Source: Oegoconia quadripuncta (Eukaryota; Arthropoda; Insecta; Lepidoptera; Autostichidae). Taken from it: 64,000 nucleotides of DNA. How positions within the stretch are numbered: the first letter of the stretch is position 1; the number at the start of each line of letters is the position of its first letter. Shown one piece after another: positions 34,883-46,900 of the stretch. The DNA lies in the NCBI GenBank assembly GCA_949316235.1, contig OX438747.1:30880618-30944617 (forward strand), read 5' to 3'. The notes under the pieces were generated by a model. The model was given only the letters and a program-made list of their open reading frames with translations. It was not told the DNA's origin and searched no databases. Position numbers and translations under genes: made by a program.

Positions 34883-35326
34883 ATAAAATGATTGAGTCAA
34901 ATTTCAAGAAAGTTATTTATTGCCGACGACGTTCGAAAAGTAGCGATATTATCATTCCAAAGATAGCATTGATTATTCGTAAATAAGTACCCACTTCATA
35001 AAATAGGTACTAACATAGTTTTCCTTATTATAAGTGCACGTGTAGATGAAATGATAAAACTTGTATTTCAATACGTCCTCTGTAAGCTAGACAGAAGGCA
35101 AATTAAAAACAAAAATAAATAATTTATAATTTGAAAATGGAACAGTTTATGACAGCGTTTGTTTGAATGCATACTTTTTAAGATATTTTAAAAAGAAGTG
35201 ATATTTTTAAATGTTGTTCTTAAATTTGAAAATGGAACAGTATGTGCGAGCGTTTGTTTTTCGGATATTGATCTGTTTAGTCTCAATTCACTTACACAAG
35301 TGTTATTGTGTTAATTTATTGCGAAC

Positions 35327-36388
35327 ATGGTATATCAAGTAAGTTTTGATCTAATGGAAGCATATTTTTTGAACGATAAAGATATCTCTAGAAGTTTGCG
35401 GTGGTATGGCGTAAAATATCCTGATAGACAAATACCGTCTCGTAAAGTTTTGAAAAGGCTTGTGAACAATTTGAAAACTCTGGGACGTTTCGATAAACGC
35501 CCAAGAGAACCACAGCAAGAAAACCATACGATCAACGACGAAGAACTTGGTATTTTAATTTACTTTTCGGCTTTTCCGAAAGCATCGGTGAGAGAAGGAG
35601 AACATGAAATTGGAGTTTCAAAAAGTAAAATACACCGTGTATTAAAAAAACACGGTTTTAAGAGTTATGTTGAAGGACGATTGGTTCAAAAATTACTTCC
35701 GGGCGATACAGAAAGGAGAAAAAATTTCTGTCTTGATATCCAGGCACGATTGCTCGAAGATCCAAATTTTTTGGATAATATTATTTGGACAGACGAATCT
35801 AACTTTAGCAATAACGGTATGTATAACCGCAACAATAATCGTATTTGGTCTAAAGAAAATCCCCTACGAGTGACTGAAACTAATAACCAAGTGCGTTTTT
35901 CACTCAACTGTTGGTGCGGACTTTTAAAAAACCGGGTTTTCTTAATCCATTTTTACCAAGGAACCTTGAACACAGAAAAGTATTTAGGAATACTTCAAAT
36001 TTTAAGGGATAAGATAAGAAACCATTCCGCGGCGGAGCAAGAAAACTTAATTTTCCAACAAGATGGAGCTCCGGCTCATAATAGTCGGAGAGCAGCAGAT
36101 TTTCTAAATGAATGTTTTCCTACATGGATTGGTACAAATGGACCGATTAGATGGCCGGCCAGATCCCCGGACCTCACACCATTAGATTTCTTCTTTTGGG
36201 GATACGTGAAAGATATGCTATACAAAAAGCGATACGAGAACGTAGGCGAGTTGCAAACAGAATTGTGCCATATCACATCGAGTGTTCACCATAAAATGAT
36301 TAGAAAATCAACAGGCAGCGGGCTCATTAAAAGATTGGCGATTTGCGTAAGACAAGAGGGATCACATTTTGAGCATTTAATTAATTAA
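35327..36388 (+). CDS. Mariner/Tc1-like transposase, 353 aa, intact
   Basis: Catalyses cut-and-paste movement of the surrounding element. The N-terminus has the usual paired helix-turn-helix layout: 'YFLNDKDISRSLRWYGVKYP' and 'DRQIPSRKVLKRLVNNLK', then 'VSKSKIHRVLKKHGFK' near residues 96-111. The catalytic triad is visible: Asp in 'IIWTDESNFS', Asp in 'IFQQDGAPAH', and the final Asp in 'SPDLTPLDFFFWG'. The last two are 41 residues apart if the PLD aspartate is used, unlike classical mariner DD34D and close to the DD41D group. The length is normal (about 340-360). The start at 35327 fits the family; two earlier ATGs (near 35136 and 35233) open short frames. No stop or frameshift is present, so a recent, possibly active copy is plausible. 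Confidence 0.95.
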   Translation: MVYQVSFDLMEAYFLNDKDISRSLRWYGVKYPDRQIPSRKVLKRLVNNLKTLGRFDKRPREPQQENHTINDEELGILIYFSAFPKASVREGEHEIGVSKSKIHRVLKKHGFKSYVEGRLVQKLLPGDTERRKNFCLDIQARLLEDPNFLDNIIWTDESNFSNNGMYNRNNNRIWSKENPLRVTETNNQVRFSLNCWCGLLKNRVFLIHFYQGTLNTEKYLGILQILRDKIRNHSAAEQENLIFQQDGAPAHNSRRAADFLNECFPTWIGTNGPIRWPARSPDLTPLDFFFWGYVKDMLYKKRYENVGELQTELCHITSSVHHKMIRKSTGSGLIKRLAICVRQEGSHFEHLIN

Positions 36389-36466
36389 TTTACAAAAAAA
36401 TACCTACTTAATTGACTACGGCAGTTTCATGTATGTTTTTTATTTGATTAAAATGATTAATTTCAC

Positions 36467-36734
36467 GTTGTTCCTTTCTTTTAAAATACTATGTTACTTA
36501 GGCAGAGTTATTATTTTTTAGCTATTCTTTCGATTGGCATCATAAAAGTAGGGTGTTTTTTTTTTCACATTTGAGTCGGTTCGATTCCCAGCCGAAGCAA
36601 ATAATTTTTAGAAAATCTATGAATGCAGAATTACTAACTTTTAAAAATAACATAAAGTCTTCTTTGAGCAAAATTCACTATCTACGATATTTAAGGTACT
36701 TCCCCTTCATGTCCCATAACTTTGGGACGCCCTG
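36467..36734 (-). repeat. Right terminal inverted repeat of the mariner-like element
   Basis: 268 bp, reverse complement of 34615-34882. The B-box sequence GGTTCGATTCC is at 36578-36588 (+), again outward. Confidence 0.93.
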
Positions 36735-36738
36735 TATA

Positions 36739-37490
36739 TAACAAGACATCATCACCAGCTTGCATTTCTTAATTTGTTTGTTTAAACACAACAGTATCTC
36801 TAGTGTCCACTTAAGTCAATCTCAATCGAGATCGTTTCATTAGAGTCTAATATCACTCGCACTCAATCATGAATTTTGAACGGATCCAGATTTCGAGTTA
36901 GGTGTCATATGTTTTTGTGAGGTCCCAGTCAATCTTATTCTTAAATGTAGGTATGTAATTTGTTTTTGGAAATGAAAATTTAATCTAGGATAATTAAACA
37001 ATGGAATTAAGATACATTTTTCTATGACATCAAACAGAAAACTTAGAAATCTTATCAGTAATTGACCTAGGCCCCCATGTCCCCTGGATCCGCTCATGCC
37101 ACAACTAACCGAGAGCTAAACCATGGTTAAATCTGTTTTTGTCTATGGGTTCATATAAATCCCTCAAAAAATGGTGCAAAATACGCATGTGATATTGAAC
37201 CACACATAAATGCGTGAGCACATACTCACATCTGTCAATTTTTCACACAATCTGACGTTTGTAAGTTAGACAAACTTAGAAATCAGAATAAAAATAAAAT
37301 AAACCTTATCTAAGTATTACCAAAATTGACTACTTTGAGAGTCTACCACAATGATGTGTCGGCTTAGCTCAGAGCAATGATAAATTATTAAATTTCTACA
37401 TTCTATTCTTACCATTTTCTGAAACTGTATTTTCTTATCTGTTGTGCAATAAAGGGTATTTGTATTTGTATTAAAAAAAATGTGTTTCTA
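36739..37490. other. Unassigned sequence downstream of Hand
   Basis: No gene recognised. It may include the Hand 3' UTR only if the transcript is longer than usual. Confidence 0.35.
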
Positions 37491-37499
37491 TAGAGTTTG

Positions 37500-37615
37500 A
37501 GTATGTTAGACTACAGCGACACCCATTATAACGTCACCATACGCTATCGCAGAGTAGTCTGCAGTTGTGTATAGCTTGACGCGTGGTCGATTGTAGATGG
37601 TAGCTATAATTTATT
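37500..37615 (+). repeat. Repeat E, copy 1
   Basis: About 110 bp: 'catacgctatcgcagagtag', 'tctgcag', 'gcttgacgcgtgg', 'gattgtagatggtagct'. The reverse complement is at 51240-51355 inside a Hand intron. Confidence 0.75.
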
Positions 37616-37844
37616 GATAAAATATCAACGACACTCATCGTATATTCATCTATTAATGATAAAGCCACCTTTGGTCCGTTCACTACCATCATCCTTCTTA
37701 ATTTGCAAGAATTTCTTTCAAAGTAAAATGTTTCACATAGGCTAGTAGGGTTAGATGGTTTGTGCCTCTAACAGACAGATGGACAGACGAGATGGACGGA
37801 TAGCCCTCCGGGTACTTGGGACACTGTTGCAGTGTGCCCATCAC

Positions 37845-37943
37845 TTAACTCTGTAGACTCTGTTCGCTCTTCAGCTCCAAAGCCCAAACGTGCTGAGGCC
37901 ACCCAGTACGGCCTTTGCCGCGTTTCTCCACGGACGAGTTGGC
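37845..37943 (-). CDS. Hand: Hand coding exon 6 (C-terminus, stop)
   Basis: Acceptor TTGTTCCCAG. It encodes A-N-S-S-V-E-K-R then [17 protein letters not shown] and SEQSLQS, stop TAA at 37847-37845. The [14 protein letters not shown] block is diagnostic for HAND proteins. It lies 8.85 kb from exon 5. Confidence 0.97.
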   Translation of the reverse strand, partial: ANSSVEKRGKGRTGWPQHVWALELKSEQSLQS

Positions 37944-40900
37944 CTGGGAACAAGGAATTACATACATAACTCATTCAAACTGTGGTGGTCAGACATATCC
38001 CAAACATAAGCGTTTGGGTGTACTAAACATTAAAAGTTTAAATATATAGAAATACACACGTGACAAGGGGCGAGTTATTTGCTAGTTATGTTAGATTATT
38101 GCTCTCTGCTCATAGTTGGGCACCGTTAATTAAATAGGTAACTTCGTTAATCGCTAATCCGTTATTAAACAAGTTAACTTCGTTAAATGTTTAAGCGTTA
38201 CATTTCGGAAGATTTAGCGCTAGTTAACGCTAATCGTTAACCCGTTAATTTAAAATCGTTGCGTTAGTGATCTACTTATAAAAAACTGTCTGTTTAGGGT
38301 CTGGAAGTTAACAGGTTGTGGAATAAAAAAGACGTCTTCACTTAACATCAGGTGTGATTGTGGTCAAGTGCTAACCCGATGTGGATAAAAAGAAAAAAAA
38401 CGTGTGCAATTTGAAATGTGTACATAATTTAGTGCGTGCGGTATCTTTTTGGTAAATAGTAGGTACTGGATTAACGATTAACGGACTTGGGGAAATTTAA
38501 CGGAAGGTAATGAATCCGTTACCGCTATTTAAAGTTAACATAAAAGTTTTTTTTTATGGTGAACTGGATACGCGTTTGACCACAATCTCACCTGATGGGA
38601 AGTGACGATGTGGCGGAAGATAAAGCACGCGATCTCAGTAGATGCCTATTCACTCTAAGGTTGTAGGATGTCAATCGTTATCCGTTAATCGATGTGTTAA
38701 CTTCGTTAATTAACGATTAACCGATTAACGAGTTAATGCCCACTTATGATACTGAATGGCTCTATCAAGGACACATAATAAGACCCGTTCCCATATGCTT
38801 AACCTTGCAGAACCTTGTAAAAAGTATGGAGTGAAAGAATTACTCTTATACCGGATGAGTTTTTTACCAAGAGGAAAAAAATAGGGCATATTAGGTAAGT
38901 GATATAGAAGTTATTGGCATAGGTAGTTTTTTTTTTTTTCAAAAACGCACGCCGGCCCTTGATTGATATGCGACTGACAAGATTTGTAATTTGGCGAAAT
39001 TTATTTGGAACTCATAATTTCTCCAAATTGTCTTTATTTATTTAAAATTTAATGATGTAATTGGTTAGGTACCTATAACGAATGCGATTTTTATTTTTTC
39101 GAATTTTATTTGTTCGAAAACGTTTCCTATATTTTTGTTTTCTATATGTTTCATTTCACCGAAAAACAATTTTTCAGACGTTCGAATGTACGATATTCAA
39201 ATGTTATTTTTTTTTATTTACATATGTTTTAAAGTTCAACCGAATGTTTAGCCGAAGCATCTATTGCCAGACGTTTTGGTTTTCAGAATATTATTAACAA
39301 TATTATAAATACACAATAGAAAGAAAACGAAAAAAAGAAATATATATATATATATATAAAATAAGTTTATGAGAAAAAAAGTTATCTAAAATATTATCTA
39401 AAGTCTGGCATTTGAAATTTCTTATTACCGTTTTCAAACAATTGAAATTCGAGAAAGAAAGTTTCGAAAGTATGATAGGTTACCGATGTCCTTATGTGGA
39501 ATTGGTTACAAATGCGATCGTCAAATGACACAATTAGCGCTTTATTCTATGATAGTTTGAAAAAGAAAATTATACTACCTATGCCAATAACTTCTATTTT
39601 ACTTACCTAATATGCCCTTTTTTCTTCCTTAAGGTAAAAAAACTCATCCGATATATCGTCGTTGAGATTTCGGACCAATCATGTGCTAATTTAGTCAATA
39701 TGTCAAGTTGTACTACGAAAAGACAAGATTTGAGACACGCGAAACGAGTCACCTCATATAATTTGTGCTAGCCCCACAGGCCTCTAATACCTCAACAGTT
39801 GACAAAATTAATACGACACTTACAGCAAAACAAACACCGATGCCTACTGTGAACTACCGCAGCCTAAAGACCTTCAACTGCCTACGTTGCTTGGTGTATT
39901 GTGCATTTCTATAACATGTAGGTAGATATATGTAACTGAGCAGACTCAAACAAACATCGATGCCTACTGTGAACTACCGCAGCCTAAAGACCTTCAACTG
40001 CCTACGTTGCTTGGTGTATTGTGCATTTCTATAACATGTAGGTAGATATATGTAACTGAGCAGACTCAAACAAACATCGATGCCTACTGTGAACTACCGC
40101 AGCCTAAAGACCTTCAACTGCCTACGTTGCTTGGTGTATTGCGCATTTCTACAACATGTAGGTCTGACGGTCATGGTTTGGACTAATTAAAAAAAAAAAC
40201 ATTTATACAGATAAGATTCTGTACACACAAGTGTTACATTAAGCAAACATTATTGTGAATGATAATCAATATTAGATATATATTTCAATATTTTCAATTG
40301 GATGAAAGAAAAAGGACGTCGAAAAACGCAGGGACGGCTGAGTCAGTTAGACCATGGATAGATAGATAAACGTATATTTGTTTCTCCAGCCACACACATA
40401 CATTAAATGTTTAGATTCATGCCGGATCTGATTTAAATCACCTAAAGGGTTACGTTAAGTATGTTTATGTATTTTCCCTTTAAAATAATAAATAAATAAT
40501 AAATATCCATAGGCATACGCACAGCGCCATCTAGTTCCACAGTAAGCAACCAAGCTTGTGTTGTGGATACCAGATGGTTGATATACTACATAAATACATA
40601 TTTTTTTTGTAAATAAATACTTATTTTAAATGAAAACATCCATAACTAGGGTACACATGTCCGTATTCATCACACAAAAATATGCCCCTGGCGGGATTCG
40701 AACCCGCAACCTTTTGGTATAATGGTCAGAGTTGCTAACCACTACACCAAACAGGTATAATATGTAAGGAGTTCCCTCAATTCCTCATAGATTCCATCAT
40801 AAGAACAGGATTATGGTGAGGTGGTCCTATGAGCACCTTGGAAGATGGTATTAAATATAAAAAGAATGTCCCGAATCGGTTTATAAATGACCGAGTTTAG

Positions 40901-43900
40901 CGTTACCAAACATACAACCGATTTAATAACCTCCTCCTTTTTTGAAGTCGGTAAAAAACACCCTCTAATACCTTTCTAAAAGCTAGAATTACACGCACAA
41001 TCGCTTGAACAGAAAAAAAACCCGTAAATTTACACGGTCGGAAAAAACGCCGCAAAAACTCGCTTTTTGTGGGCACCTATCTGTAAACAAGAATGGGCTT
41101 GTATCTAACCATACCCACGTGTCTGTCGAAATCTCTCCCTTGGGAGTGAAAAAAATTGCTACCGGCTTCTTAGATTCGGGGTTCCCTTTCAAGTAAGATA
41201 CTTTGGGGTTATTTTGTCAAACATTAATATTATTATTGTACTATGTAATCGATTTTAAGATAATGGCAGTGGAAGGGTTAGTCTAAGGACCTCTCATTTC
41301 AAAATCGGTCTAGCCGTTAAGGCTACAGCAGGTAACATATAAATCTACAGCATACACTCCAAAAACATTTAAAATGCTATGAAATGTTACCATACACCCG
41401 CAATCAGAAGACAGATTTGTATACGTCCAATCTATTATATTCTAACTAACCCTATGGATGACTGGAAGAAATCTCTCTATGGAATACCTAAGTCCGCCGT
41501 TGTACTCACACTTTGTACTATTGTTTACTATGTAAAATTAATATATCGCCTTTTTGTATAATAAAGCGTTTACAACCAAACAGATTAAAAATCGGAGTGC
41601 GAATTTGATATATCCGGGAAATGGTTGGTGGTAGGTAATTTTAAATGTCCGCCTGGCTACCACCATCTTAACTAATTCTGCCGCCAAACAGCAAGATAGA
41701 AGGGCGTAAGTGACAAATCACAAAATAAATTATTTTAATTAAAACAGACACTTTATTGAAAATTGAAATCGGGCAATTGTTTTAGTAACTTAAGTCACAT
41801 AATTGTACTTAATTTCAACAACATTACTTCAAGCATAACTGAGAAAAACAGGAATTTAAGTATTTTTAGAGATTACTTTGCAATTATTTTCAATCAGGTG
41901 AAGTTTATGTATTCATTTTTTGGAAACAGCCATTAGGTCAGAAATACGATCAATAATGGTTACTAATTTTTCAGTAATGATACGAGCTATAGGTTTTACA
42001 CAAAACGAACCTCATTAGGTTCAATTTAGATCTTTCAGCCTCTTAATAGCATTGTTGTGTTCCGGTTGTCAGAGATAAGATAGCCAGTCCCCCAAATAAG
42101 ATGGGGTTCCGAGTACGAGTGTAATAATAATACGAGTACGCCTCCACCTTCGGTCTCATCTTCACTTAACATCAGGTGTAATTGAGGTAATGTAGTACCC
42201 GCTGTGCACTAAAAAAATGCAGAGATTTTGATCCTAGTTATGCTGAAAGAACCCTACATTCAACTTGTCTATAACAGAGGAAGTAGTTAATAATTGACAC
42301 ATAAACAGAGTTGGCAGAGGCGCGTGTCTGTAACAAATTCGTAAACAAGGGGGAAGTGAATATGGGACACATTTAAAGTAAAAGATTTTTTGGAAACCTT
42401 GTAAAGGACACTTTTTACGGTGTTGTGCATGTGTTTTAAGCTATGTTTAAAAGGTAAATATTTTAGGAACGCCGTAATCGATTTTGATCAAACATGGCTA
42501 AGAACCTGTCCCTTGGTTGAGTTTTTAATTTAAAAAACCGAAGTCAAATTGCAATACTGAGATGCGTCCGGACAAAGACTGGACACATATACACACATAC
42601 ACAACACTATCAAACACAGAACACTTGTCTTTTTGTCGGCATTAAAAGGCCAAGTCTGTGTCAGGATTATAAGTGTAATTCGGTGGTCTCAACACACACT
42701 GGTTCTATGCACTACGGGCTAGCACTTAACCTTATTCACACCTGATGTTAAGTTTGGGTGTACTACGCAATAGCGAAAGACGATAGCTCGAATGACAACA
42801 GTGCGAAGACGATATTGCGAAAGTACCATTGCTCGAAAGTTTAATTGCGCGATGGTTCATTTGCGCGAAAATTTAATTTCGCGATAGACAAATACAATGG
42901 GTACATATTATGTTTTATTACAAATATGTCAATCTAACATCATTAACATTCTGAACCTAACCAACATAGGAGAAGATTCATAATCGCGCAAATGAACGTT
43001 CGCGCAATCAAACTTTCGAGCAAAGGTACTTTCGCAATGTCGTCTTCGCGCTGTTGTCATTCGAGCTATCGTCTTTCGCTATTGCGTAGTACACCTGTTA
43101 AGTTTAGTACTATATTAATCCTGTTGTTAAGTGAAGATGAGATCAAAGGTGGTAAGATACTGACCCGGAAATTCCATCTTATTTGATGGACTGGCTAACT
43201 TATCTCTGACAAGCACACAACAATGCTATTTAACATTGCTATTTGGCGGCAGATTTAGATGACATGGTGGTAGCTAGCCAGGCAGACATTTAAAATACAG
43301 TACCACCAACCAAACCGAACAACATGTATGCCACTGGGGAGCGAACTCGCGACCATTGATTAAATATCTGGATCAATTCCCACATAGCTACTGTCGTACA
43401 TTGGAATTTCGAACAGTGATAAATGTATACCTCGCGCACTATCATGTCGCAGAATGTCACTGTCGTTCAATAGAAATACCCCTACCACCAACCAAACCGA
43501 GTAGTAACGTACCCCGCTAGGAATCGAACCCGCGACCTCCGATTTGTTAACCCTATGTTGAAGCAGTTAAATAATATTCAGATACCTTACAAAAGGGCGT
43601 GGATCTGCATTCCAAGTGGAGCAAAAACATACTTAGCGCCTTTTGACATTATTAATAATTTGATTGTAAGTAGATCAATGTACAGTAAAGTTCTCCATTC
43701 TTCGCATCGAAATGCATTAATACTCCAAAATTATCTAACAGATTCAAAATACTGCTGCAATAAAAAGCGAATTACCAGAATTCTTCGGGCTAAATTATCT
43801 ACATTGGCGTCTGGTCGCGTGGTGACGTTTGGTCCAAGTGAGAGACTGCAGCGTTGTTTCAGCCACATATATATAAATACCAAATATTGATAGACATACG

Positions 43901-46900
43901 CAAAAGTTGACGCATCCATACAGCTTAGTAAGCTATATGGAAAACGGTAATATGTGTTTGTGTGTGTGTGTCCAGTCTTTGTCTGATGGATGTATCTCAG
44001 GAATGCGTGATCTGATTTGAGTCCGTTTTTTTTATATTAGAGACTAAACGAGAGGTCATCTTAGCCATGTTTGAGATAAATTAGGGCGTAAGATATTTAG
44101 ATTTGGTAGATTTCGCAATGTATAGATGGATGCGAGCAGCGCACGACGTTGTGAAGATCTTTAGGGAGACCTTTGTCCAGCGGTGGACGTCTTTCGGCTG
44201 ATATGATGATGATAGATATAATTTGGAGCAAATTAATCGTTAGCGTTTCTCTAGGGATAGTCTGTGTACATAAAACGCTTTTCTCTTGTCTTTTAACCTT
44301 ACAATAGGTATTTGCTAATCTAATAAATCTAGAACCACATGGCCCCTATAATACGTTGTCTGGCCACGATGTCGTGGCGGATGAGTTGCACTGGGTATAG
44401 TTATCTACGGTACCTAATTATAGATTTCTAAATGAAATTGGTTGATATTTAAAGACTATTACAATTAGACATGAAGACGTCAATGGCTTACAGATGCCCC
44501 AAAATTTAGAAAATGTTAAAGCATGTTTTTGATCCAAACAAAGGCGCAATTAAGGTAGATTGATAAAACTTGTTCTTAAAAATCACGAAAGCGGAAACAT
44601 AGTATATAATTTTATCAATCTGTTTACTTTGTGTATTTAGTAAACGACACATTGTTTGACAGGATTAAATTGCAGGTTAGATAAACGGTAAAAACACTCA
44701 TATAACTTATGCCTTAGCCTTATGGTACAGTTGACGTCAAGATGACCATGAAACTATCAGCGTAAGTTGGCCGCGTGACGCTAATGTGAACACAGCTAAT
44801 ACTGGAAGTGTTACATGTCTTACATCAAAGTATCTAATAGGCATAATGTACTTGGAACAATAAATACCATCGTGGAAAACGAATATTGAAGAAAGGAGAA
44901 AAACTGGCGGCAAGATACGCTTCAACAATTTTCCACTTTCGAAAAGCGCCAAGTCACAGTAGCCAGATTATAATTGAATATGTACTTGTAATTGTTTTGA
45001 TACCGTTGAGAATATCAAGGTGTACATTTACTAATTTTGTTATTAACTAGTCTCTTCCTTCGAGTTTGTTTGTGTGGGCTTGAAATAAATCGGGCTCCAA
45101 CTCTGGATTCTTGTGAACGATTGACGCTACTCCTACGAGAAGTCGGTTTGGATTTCTTTTTCAGAAAGGGAAAATACGTTTAGACCTCGAAAAAACGCAT
45201 AATCGCGATTAACTTGAAGTTTTAAAGTGTTGTAAATGTAGTAACAATTGCTAAAAATTAAGCATTTGTAAGAAGCGCAAGTATGTTTTCTATCGTTCTA
45301 TCTCATCTACTCGTATCTCTATCGATTTCTATCAGTGAAAACCTCTAATTGGCTTTCAGTTTTTTAGTATAAGTGATAATTTGTATAAACAGCTGTTGGT
45401 TTTCCCGAGAAAATAAATAAAATATCTAAATATTTTTCCAAATAAGTTAAAGTTGAAAGATGTGTTTCTAAAAAAAAAAATATTAATTTGGAAACCAGGA
45501 AAATATGAAATTAAAAACCTTTCTCAACCAGACTGAGTAAGTCGAGTTTGTACTTAGTAGCTTTAGCAACTACAGCGCCGGCGCCAGAATGCACTTAGAG
45601 TTAGAGACAGTTTATCAAGCACATGTGCGCGGGCGCAGATAAGCGTTGTTCCCTCGTGAATCAGTGCTCGAGTGGGCCGATGCGTTGTAGTTGATGGCTC
45701 AATTATGAGAAATGCCAAGCTAAATTTTAGTCTGCGCGTAATTTCAATATGATCTCTTTGGATGAGCTTTGTAGGTATCTAACTAATATTATAAATTCGA
45801 AATTTTGGATGTTTTCTTGTCTATTTCTTTGGTGCTAAATCACTGCGAAACTGATGAACGGATTTGGATGAAATTTGGTATATAGGTAGAACATACCCTG
45901 AGTTAAAACATAGAATATATTTTATCCCGAAAAAGTGAGTATTTCCCGTGGGATAAACAAATTAAACATATCCGTGATGTAGTTATTCCAAATTTATATT
46001 TATATACCTATTTCCATTTGACTAACACCTTCCATCCCTTACATGTCAAAATTCAATAATGAGATGTACATTGTCAAAGTACTCGTTCAAACCATAAACA
46101 GGATTTTCATTTAGAAACCATTTGAACTTATTAGAACTAGGTCTGTCTAAGTACCTTGATGATACGAGGTAAGGGCGGAAAGCTAGTCTTCTATAAATAG
46201 AATAAAATCAAGAAAACATGAAAAATTTGCACATTCAAGATATCCGAAATAACTATAGGTACCTACATAGATAGATAAATAAATTGGCACACATACAAGA
46301 AACCAACAAACGTACAACACAATAGTAACAAACGGAAAGAAACATATACATGAAAACTATAACAATTAAATTATTTAAATATTCATTATACCGGATGAGT
46401 TTGTTTACCCTAAGGGTTGTAGTGAAGGGCTACAACTCAGCATGGGTTGTAGCCCTTCACTACAACGCTGGTTTTCAGTGGAGCCTCCAAATGACGCACG
46501 GACACTGGTCAACAAATGTACACACAAATAATAATTATATGATGAGTTATGACGACTGGTTGGCATAGTGGATAGTGACCCTGTCTGCGAGCCCAAAGGT
46601 TTTGGGTTCAAATCCTGCTAGGGGCAAATAGTCACAAGACTGTTCTCAATCTTGAGAATGGTTTATTAATACGGCCCTGAATGTGCGGGTAAGCTTTGCT
46701 TAGTTTGGGACTAGATAATAAGTTGGTGTGAGTGTCCGAAATATATTTGTTTGTTTATAAATTTAAAAAATATATACATGGACCTGTATCTACCTGAGAG
46801 TTATCATTCGTCCGTCTCCGAGGAGGCGTGTGGTGCAGCTCTGCCCTGAACCCCCCCGCCGGCTCCCCGTCAGTCTCCAGCACCTTCAGGAGGTAGGATA

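Larger units (their letters stand above)
34615..36734 (+). mobile_element. Mariner/Tc1-like transposon, apparently full length
   Basis: 2,120 bp bounded by inverted ends CAGGGCGTCCCAAAG / CTTTGGGACGCCCTG and flanked by TA on both sides (34613-34614, 36735-36736; the flanks read TATA, so the end could shift by two bases). The terminal inverted repeats are 268 bp long (34615-34882 and 36467-36734) with few mismatches. An uninterrupted transposase gene lies between them. Long repeats, TA duplication and the DDD transposase place it in the Tc1/mariner superfamily. Confidence 0.95.
38112..38750. mobile_element. AT-rich MITE with 'ttaacgaagttaac' motifs, host to two insertions
   Basis: Ends are 'gttgggcaccgttaattaaa' (left) and 'gattaacgagttaatgccca' (right), loosely inverted, with many internal 'cgttaatcgttaac' motifs on both sides. 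A SINE A 3' fragment (38339-38395) and a LINE 3' tail (38555-38665, minus) lie inside. hAT-like ends (GTGGGCA) are suggested but no clean target duplication was seen. Confidence 0.55.
42705..43560 (-). repeat. SINE family A copy split by a MITE and a second insert
   Basis: The 3' tail is at 42712-42755, the body resumes at 43106-43310, and a head-like piece ('ccgctaggaatcgaacccgc') is at 43515-43550. The hairpin MITE at 42756-43095 and repeat L (43385-43490) interrupt it. Confidence 0.8.
37948..46793 (-). other. Hand intron 5 (8.85 kb), repeat-filled
   Basis: Contains an AT-rich MITE, MITE H, the 120-bp tandem array, SINE B, SINE A pieces, the 340-bp hairpin MITE, RTE-like tails, a perfect hairpin and SINE C. 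No further Hand-like exon was recognised. Confidence 0.8.

Noticed and set aside
39829..40163. CRISPR-like regular spacing
   Set aside because: It is a plain 120-bp tandem repeat in an animal genome, without short repeats alternating with unique spacers.
42992..43186. 64-codon plus frame
   Set aside because: Lies across the right arm and edge of the hairpin MITE.
43555..43890. 111-codon plus frame
   Set aside because: Starts in a SINE head and has no recognisable domain or splice context.
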